DNA of 64,000 bases, taken from contig JAMPIT010000583.1 of assembly GCA_026261815.1 (NCBI GenBank), forward strand, positions 1,736,001 through 1,800,000, given 5' to 3'. Position 1 is the stretch's first letter; each line of letters starts with the position of its first letter. Under the pieces are notes generated by a model. That model saw nothing but the letters and a program-made list of their open reading frames with translations, was not told the origin of the DNA and did no database searches. Shown here piece by piece: positions 57,249 to 64,000 of the stretch. The DNA comes from Monarcha castaneiventris obscurior (lineage: Eukaryota > Chordata > Aves > Passeriformes > Monarchidae). Position numbers and translations under genes: made by a program.

Positions 57249-60200
57249 TTAAAAGAGGAAGGTCTAGGTATGGAGACAAGGATTTCAACACAGGGAACAA
57301 AATTACCTCAGAAGTTGATCTGGGATATCTGTGGCTTTTAAAATACAACTTTTAAAATATCTTTTCCCCATCATTAGTATGTGGTTGTTCCAGAGGGCTT
57401 TAAAATGAAAGAAACTCAAACCAGCCTTCCAAAAGGCTTCTCCAAACTTCCAGAAACTTTTGTTCAAAATTGTCTTCCAGATTTTTATTTAGTCTTTTTC
57501 CTACCTGTTAGTGACTGTCAGGACTCTGCAAATCACAAATCTAAACATGGCTCATTCTGTCTTTAATTCTATCAACTTTTTTTTGTGTTGATCATTAATA
57601 CAGGTAATTTGCTACACAAGAATAAAGACTTATTGTGCTTTGTCTCTTTAATTTAGGAATAAATCAATTCAAAATGCTGCTCTCCATATCCTGTTAGCAA
57701 TGAAAATAAAGTTCAAAAGTTGAATTACCATAGCCTTGATAAGTTTGCATTTGGACTCAAAGGAGACAGAAGGCTGATGAAGTATCAGCTGATCTTCTCT
57801 TAGGAGAAGGTGAGAAAAATCAATGTAAGGAAGACATAGAAAGGAAATGGAAAGTGTTGAAAGATAAATGAAGGTCTTTCATCTAGCAGTGAATATACTA
57901 TGACAAAAAAAAAAAGATTCAATGGAGATGAAAAATAAACTGTTGGAAAGAGAATCTATAAGGTGTAAAATATCTGGACCAAAGGTGAAGTAAGAAGATT
58001 AAAGAGTAAAGTCAGGCAAGTGTAAAAACACCTGATAAAAAAGTATAAAGGTGGACAATAAAAAGAAGAGTGCCGAAGGTTAGGATAAATAAAAAATGTT
58101 GAATTGCCAAAAAGAACAAGATGATGTTGAAGGTGACGGTGAGACACCATAAAAATTGTTCAAAAGTGTCTCATAAAAAGCATGTACAGTGAAAATAATG
58201 CACAAACCCAATATATACAGTTTAAAATTCGAGCCTGAGTTTAGAACTGAACATGTGCAAATACGAAAATTCCGATTTTGCTTTGTGAGTGAGTTCTTCC
58301 AGCTGCTCAGGGAGCTGGTATGAAATCTCTTCAAATAAACTTTGACAATTCTTTACTTCAGCCATCCAGCAGGATGACATTCCCAAGCAGGTTTGGAGCA
58401 CAGCAGGAATGATGAAGGGGATGCCATGGGGAAGTCGTTTCCTTTGCCTCATCATCTGCAATGAGTCATTAGAATCAGCTGTAAGCCAACATAATTGCTG
58501 GATCAACCAAGATTTAATCAGGGCCTTATTTTTGGAACAATTTGCAGTGGTTAGAGGGGTTTTCTACTTTCATCTGATTGGGTTTTAAAGTTCAGCTGGT
58601 TTGTTTTGCTCTGAAACGGATTAGAGGTGCTCGTACCTGCAGTCACCAGGTGGAAACCATGGGACTGGGTAAGTCTTTCTAAGCACATTTCTCATAATTA
58701 AGACATTAAAATACATGAGGATAGATAAATAGGTAACTAAATCAAAATTAAGATAGGTCAGCTGCACACAGAAAGTATTTGAAGTGTTTTCCCTTTTTTC
58801 CTCACCATTTCGAAAATTCCAATCCTTTAGTAACGTGTTTAAAAGTATTTGTAAAATTTTTCAACAAAGTGTCATTGTTTCTTTATATCAGTTTCAATAA
58901 TCCAGGGCAATATGTAGTGGCAAATCATGTTATAAATAGCCAGCACAGTTTATTTTTTAGCCCAGAGGGACATGGTTATATCCCAAAGGTCCAGTGCACT
59001 CAGTAAGATTAGAGGGGGGATAAAAGAGAGAACAGAAGTTTCAGTAGAATATATGTGGAGAGGGAGAGAGAAATGTAACAGTTTATAGCATACAGTGTTA
59101 TTTATGTTGCATTTGTTGTTGAAATGCATCATTTACCACATCTTCTGCACAAAATCCAGGTTGGCAGAATTTTTCTGCCTTTTTACGCAGTGACCAATGT
59201 GAATTGTTTAGAATAAAAAAGAAGAAAGACTGTGAGGGATGATAATAATTGATAATATTTTGCAATAATGAGATAATACAATTGTGATTTTTAGAGGCTG
59301 CACAGAAAGCATGTCAAAATTTTCGGTGGGGGGAAAGTTTAGCAACAGATGAATATTGTGTTATTTTTATTACCAAAGAAAAAAGGGTTTGTTAATTAAA
59401 ATTTTACATAACATGTTATGTATGTTATGCCACTTTTAATGGCTGAACTAGAATAATACCAGGAAGAACTGGTAAAATGACACAGATCCCCCATTTATGA
59501 CTGTGAATAAAAATATTGTATTAATGTAGCTTTTAGGATAGGTGGGGGGTTGTTGGTTTGTTTTAAACAAAGAAGTTTAAATCAGATTTGCTACTTTAAA
59601 TTGTTTGAGCTTCTATAAGAGACAGTAACTAAAGGGCAGCTTTCATTTAAATGCAGGGTTTGAAGGAAGGTTTTGAGTGTCATTGGCTCTGAGCGCTCCT
59701 GTTATTTTTTATTAATGAAATTTCACCAGCTGGCACTGAATACAACTTCCCCATGGATTGAGCAGGTTCATCCAAGCTCATTTCCTGCCTCTGAAACATT
59801 TCAGGATACTGCTCTGTTTAGATTCCCCTAAATTTTGTAGCTCGAAAGAATACAATTCTATTGAGAGAAATTGGTTGATGTCTGTAAGGCAGAGAGAAGC
59901 ACGTCTGCCCAGAAACTCATCCAAAACTTCTGTCACCTATTCCATCCACAAACACAAATTTGAAATCCCACTAGCTGTCCCAGTGGGATGCCTGGGAGCT
60001 GAATGTACAGCTCTATGAAATAGCCACTCGCTCTGGTGTTCTTCTTTGCACCTTTCCTTTCTCATTTTCTGCTTCTTAAATCACGCTGTCACAGACCAAT
60101 CCTCAGGCTTTTCCTGTGAGTTTTCCATTACATTTCAGAAGCCGAGTTAGTTGCTATAAATTGTGGGTGGAAAATGTGAGAAGATTGGATGCAGGTCTGT

Positions 60201-60392
60201 GATACTGTGCATGGGATTTGCTGTGTCACTCAGCAGACACTGGGTACAGTACATTTTATTTACTCTTCCCTAGGACGTAACAACTGCATTGTTCTATCTG
60301 CATTCATCTTCAGTAAATGTACAGGTGGTGGGAAAAGCCCTTACCCAGAACTGGGCTCACACTTTACAATAATATGGATTAATCATGAAATT
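57249..60392. other. Unique AT-rich DNA with a purine-biased part
   Basis: 57760-58140 is strongly purine-biased on the plus strand over ~380 bp. At 58615-58675 a CCATGGG context is directly followed by a 'gtaagt' donor-like string, but no credible exon start is visible. A 14-bp perfect palindrome (CATAACATGTTATG) lies at 59407-59420. No gene called. Confidence 0.45.
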
Positions 60393-60524
60393 TGTCTCCA
60401 GAGGTGTCCAAGGAAGGACTGGGTGTGGCACTCAGTGCTCTGGGTTGGGTGACAAGTTGGGGTCGGACACGGGTTGGACTCGATGGTCTTGGGGGGCTTT
60501 TCCAACCTTATGATTCTGTGATCA
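60393..60524 (+). mobile_element. CR1 LINE 3' end, second subfamily
   Basis: Sense-strand fragment 'gaggtgtccaaggaaggact', 'gcactcagtgctctgggttg', 'acgggttggactcgatggtc' and 'ttttccaaccttatgattct'. It matches the subfamily at 39.6 and 44.65 kb and ends with a single tail unit. Its CpG in 'gactcgatgg' is still intact. Confidence 0.9.
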
Positions 60525-61729
60525 CCAGATCCAGGGATTTGGGTTGTGCCCATGTCTCTTCTCTTTTTCTCTGTGATACCAAAGATAAGACAAAGATTCT
60601 TAGTGAGCTAAATCACCAAAATCATATTTAATGGTAAATTCTCTTGCGTTAAAAATCTCTTGCTGAACACATGTATAATATTGGTAATCTGCAAAGCAGT
60701 GTAAAGCAATTAACTTATTTAAACCTCTTTACTTCTCTCTGACGATGGATGAAGATTTCTCTAACAAGGGACTTCTGATCTAGGTAGGTTGCTTGAAATT
60801 TAGAGCAGCAGCTCTATCAACAGCTGTGACCCTTGATGCTGTTACCATAATCAAAGCAACTTGTCCTACTCTTCTCCAAATTAGAGCTGCTGTAACTGAG
60901 AACAAACATCTGGAAATGTTTTGAAACAATGAGGACAGACATTGCTTATTTGTGTTTCTCAAGGCCACATTTTTGGGTTTTTCTTCTCTTCTTTGGTAAA
61001 AAAGAATTGATCTTTGTACTTGGGAGGTAGACCTTCCACAAACTCCAATTGCAAAGATCAAAGAATTAATGGATGAAGGAAAAGACCCTCTGTTTTCTAT
61101 CAGTCTGCCCTAACTGAAATAGGCTTGTTGGCAGTTTTAGTTAAACTGCATCTGTTCAGTGAAAGAAAGAGGAGTTCAACCATCTCATTCAGTCATGTTT
61201 CATTAACACAGAAGTCCAAACCTTGTTTACATAGAAATTATAGTATTGGATTGAGTGCAAGAATTTTTGTGTAACTTGCAGAACAATTGAATTGAGTTAA
61301 ATTCAAGCTCAGAGTTAAAAAAAAACAAGTATGACTTTATGCTGTAATTAAGGTCATGATAAAAACCAGGCACATTGTTCTGGTATGCACTGCAAGCCTG
61401 CTTTGCTTTGAAATCAAATTAATTGTCCCGAGTTATCCCTGTTATGTGATCGCATGATAAGTCAGTTTGTTTTGATTACCACTCTGAAGGTAATTAAAAG
61501 ATAATCAGTGTGTCACAAGCACAAGAACCCAATCCAGCCAAGTAAGAAGCACAAGAACACACTGAATGACATCTTTACAATTTTATATCAGCAACTACCA
61601 GAGTCCTACCCTCACACCAAAATTATTTTAAAAATCTTAAGTTCTTTTGGCCTCCTTTTAATGCAATGGAATTGGGTGTCTGGAGTAGAAAACCAGAGCA
61701 TTTCCACTGCTCTGCAGCTCTGAGCTTCT
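60525..61729. other. Unique AT-rich DNA, no gene seen
   Basis: No recognised repeat or gene. Confidence 0.55.
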
Positions 61730-62247
61730 CTGCTCAGGTGAGACCTCACCTGCAGAGCTGCCCCAGCCCTGGGGCCAGCACAGGGAGGAGCTGGAGCTGC
61801 TGCACAGAGCCCAGAGGAGGCACCAGCATGAGCAGAGGGATGGAGCAGCTCTGCTGGCAGGAAAGGCTGCGAGAGCTGGCATTGTTCAGCCTGGGCAGGA
61901 GAAGCTCTGGGGTGACCTCAGTGTGGCCTTGCAGGGCCTGAAGGAGCTGCAGGAAAGATGGAGAGAGACAATTGCCAAGGGCTGGAGGGTCGGGAGCCAG
62001 GGAATGGCTTCCCAGTGCCAGAGGGCAGGGCTGGATGGGATCTTGGGCAGGAATTGTTCCCTGGGAGGGTGGGCAGGCCCTGGCACAGGGTGCCCAGAGC
62101 AGCTGTGGCTGCCCCTGGATCCCTGGCAGTGCCCAAGGCCAGGTTGGACATTGGGGCTTGGAGCAGCCTGGGGCAGTGGAAGGTGTCCCTGCCATGGCAG
62201 GGGTGGCACTGGATGGGCTTTAAGGTCCCTCCCAACCAAACCATTGT
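61730..62247 (+). mobile_element. CR1 LINE, young body
   Basis: Starts near 'ctctgctcaggtgagacctc'. The 447-bp body 61747-62193 is the same length as those at 6.4 and 51.9 kb, with four differences from the latter. The end differs: 'gggctttaaggtccctccca' then 'accaaaccattgtctatttt', with no clear tail repeat. Frames up to 151 codons are compositional. Confidence 0.93.
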
Positions 62248-64000
62248 CTATTTTTCTTATTTAGGTGCCATAGTGCAGCGGAAATGTTTTGAAGCTAAAG
62301 AATCAGTTCTATGTGTCATAACACCTACAATGGAAAGTGCTAATGAAGTTCAAAGGACAAGACAAAAAAAAGAGCCAAATAATTCTCTCTTTTCCTTCCC
62401 ACAGATGGGCTGAGGTCAAGTTTTCCTTCTTGGGAAGTATTGCAGAACTGCATGGTGTGCAGCAGATAACGGAATCCAACAGGTCCCTGCAGCTGACAGC
62501 AGTGAGGCAAGTGGAAAGAGCTAAAGCTCTCTGTGCATCCACACAGGCTCATCTTACCAGTGGCATTCTGCCCAATTCCCCTATTACATATTATTTAATC
62601 CACTCTGCAGCCTTTCACTGTAATTCTGGCTATAAAATCTTTTGGGAATGGGCAGTTGTTTGAGATATCCACTAAAACTCCTTTACAGGTGACTGAAATA
62701 TAAACACCAACAGGCCCAGATTGTTCTCATAGGCCAAGCTTACAACAGTGATCTGAAAAAACAGTGGAATTACTAGATAAAATACAACTCTGTAAAGCAG
62801 TAATAGCCATATACTGTAGGGAATTAGCCTAAATGGACTGGGAAACTGTAGGTGAATATCTTTTTTCCTTTTATATGACTGATGCTGTCTCTGAGAGAGT
62901 TAAAGAGCCAAAGATTAATCATGCAGCTTTGGGTAAACAGGGAAATAGGAATGTTGCTGGTATTAGAAATTACTAATTCCACCTCGGCGTCTATGCTCAT
63001 CCATTCAACGTTGTTAAACGCAGAAATTTTTAGGGATAAATAGTAAATCTTTCAAAAAGAGCCCTTTAAATATATCTGAAGGTTGGGAGGCAATAAAGCA
63101 CCACAAGGTGCCTGAATTTCCCTGTTGAAATGATTTTATGGAATTTATTCCTGTTGTAATGCTGATAGTGCAGCATCCCAGCTATCTTTGCATGCTTGCA
63201 AATATGCAGGGGATCACAAAGCTTATTGTGTTTGTTCACTTGAAAATTATGACATGCTTTAACATAACTCGCAATAGTTAAAATTTAATGAAGGAACTAC
63301 ATCCCTTTTTTCCCTCCTGGACCACTGTTTGTGTTACTGATGTCTCCTGCTATCTGTATTCTTTCTGTTCCTGTACCTCATTAAACAGAGAGAGAGAAAA
63401 TCCCATGGGATTTTAAAACATATTTGAAATACTTTAAAAACTTTTGGCTGTCCATGTAGCTCTCTTATGCCAGTTCGTGGTCAATGCAAAATGAACTCCC
63501 AAAACCCAAACTCTCCCAAAAAGTGAGATAAGTCATCACTCACCACCTCAGCAGAATATTCCAAATCATTGATAATATTTTTTTTTTTTACTTTGGCCAA
63601 TGGCCAAGTAACCCACTGAGACATTTTAGAGAAATTACAAACTGTTTTCCAATGAGCTCTGGGCATTTAAACCCCACAACATCCACAAGAGTACCAGGAC
63701 CGAGTGTTAGTAATGTTTCTGTTCCATGGGAGAGGAATGCTGGTACAGGAATAATGTTCTCCCTGGAAATATTTAATCCAGAATAAGATTGTTCCTGTCT
63801 GGTTTATTCCCAAACAGATCTTTCAGCACTGAGCATCATCCTAGTTCAGCTTTTCTAAAATGGATTAAAATACCCATCAGTAATGCTCCTGCCAGGTTCA
63901 AGTTACTCCTTGTTGTTGCTCCACTGACCAATCTCATTAAACAAAAGATAAAATCTTTGCCCCTGGATCTGGCATTCCCTGTTTCTGATTGTGGAACTGC
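62248..64000. other. Unique AT-rich DNA with a possible exon
   Basis: A strong acceptor-like tract ends at 62404 and is followed by an open frame and a 'gtgagg' donor at 62502 (see findings). The rest is AT-rich DNA with T runs at 63578-63589 and no recognised repeat. Confidence 0.45.

Noticed and set aside
56156..57341. Open frames of 100-251 codons with 16-residue repeats
   Set aside because: They translate the 48-bp tandem array and CR1 body; the same residues appear on both strands because of composition.
58580..58680. Small exon with ACCATGGG start context followed by gtaagt
   Set aside because: Only a few codons would be coded and no clear acceptor or promoter is upstream; too little to call.

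Overview
The window looks like nuclear DNA of a bird, most likely a songbird. It is AT-rich and gene-poor. It carries many 5'-truncated CR1 LINE fragments with the avian 3' layout (a body of G- and C-rich blocks, a 'ccttccaaccc' box and a short repeat related to ATTCTGTGA), plus a few solo retroviral LTRs and simple repeats. I found no protein-coding gene, rRNA, tRNA or CRISPR array that I would defend. The open frames are short and either lie inside CR1 copies and minisatellites or look like chance. The DNA could be intergenic or lie within a very long intron.

Layout. 1-10.8 kb: a CR1 tail at 1.36 kb, two adjacent CR1 3' ends at 4.2-4.7 kb, an 805-bp CR1 at 6.1-6.9 kb inside or beside an older CR1 tail, a GC-rich block with an 11-bp minisatellite at 7.0-7.45 kb, and a solo LTR at 10.47-10.84 kb with a 5-bp target duplication. 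10.8-23.3 kb: mostly unique AT-rich DNA with an (ATATT)n array at 12.5 kb, a diverged direct repeat at 12.9/13.45 kb, a minus-strand CR1 at 15.6 kb and two CR1s in opposite orientation at 22.9-23.2 kb. 23.3-36 kb: an (AAAAAAG)n array, a CR1 with its tail in the wrong place (29.2-29.8 kb), a minus-strand CR1 and LTR-like element (31.8-32.5 kb), and a CR1 split by a 358-bp LTR-like insert (34.7-35.4 kb). 36-47 kb: CR1s at 39.6, 41.1, 42.0, 44.65 and 46.5 kb and a second solo LTR of the 10.5-kb family at 43.3 kb. 47-64 kb: about 5 kb without repeats, then CR1s at 51.9, 53.1, 56.2 (with an internal 48-bp tandem array), 60.4 and 61.7 kb.

The most informative patterns concern how the CR1 copies relate to each other. 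Many copies share a near-identical core although their flanks differ. Three share a 447-bp body with only 3 or 4 differences from one another but have different tails. Two share 553 bp with 4 differences. One subgroup ends at the same place without the usual tail repeat. Three possible exons have good splice-site sequences (45.67, 48.35 minus strand and 62.40 kb), but all remain unproven. I do not see a new gene system here; the interest is in retroelement structure.
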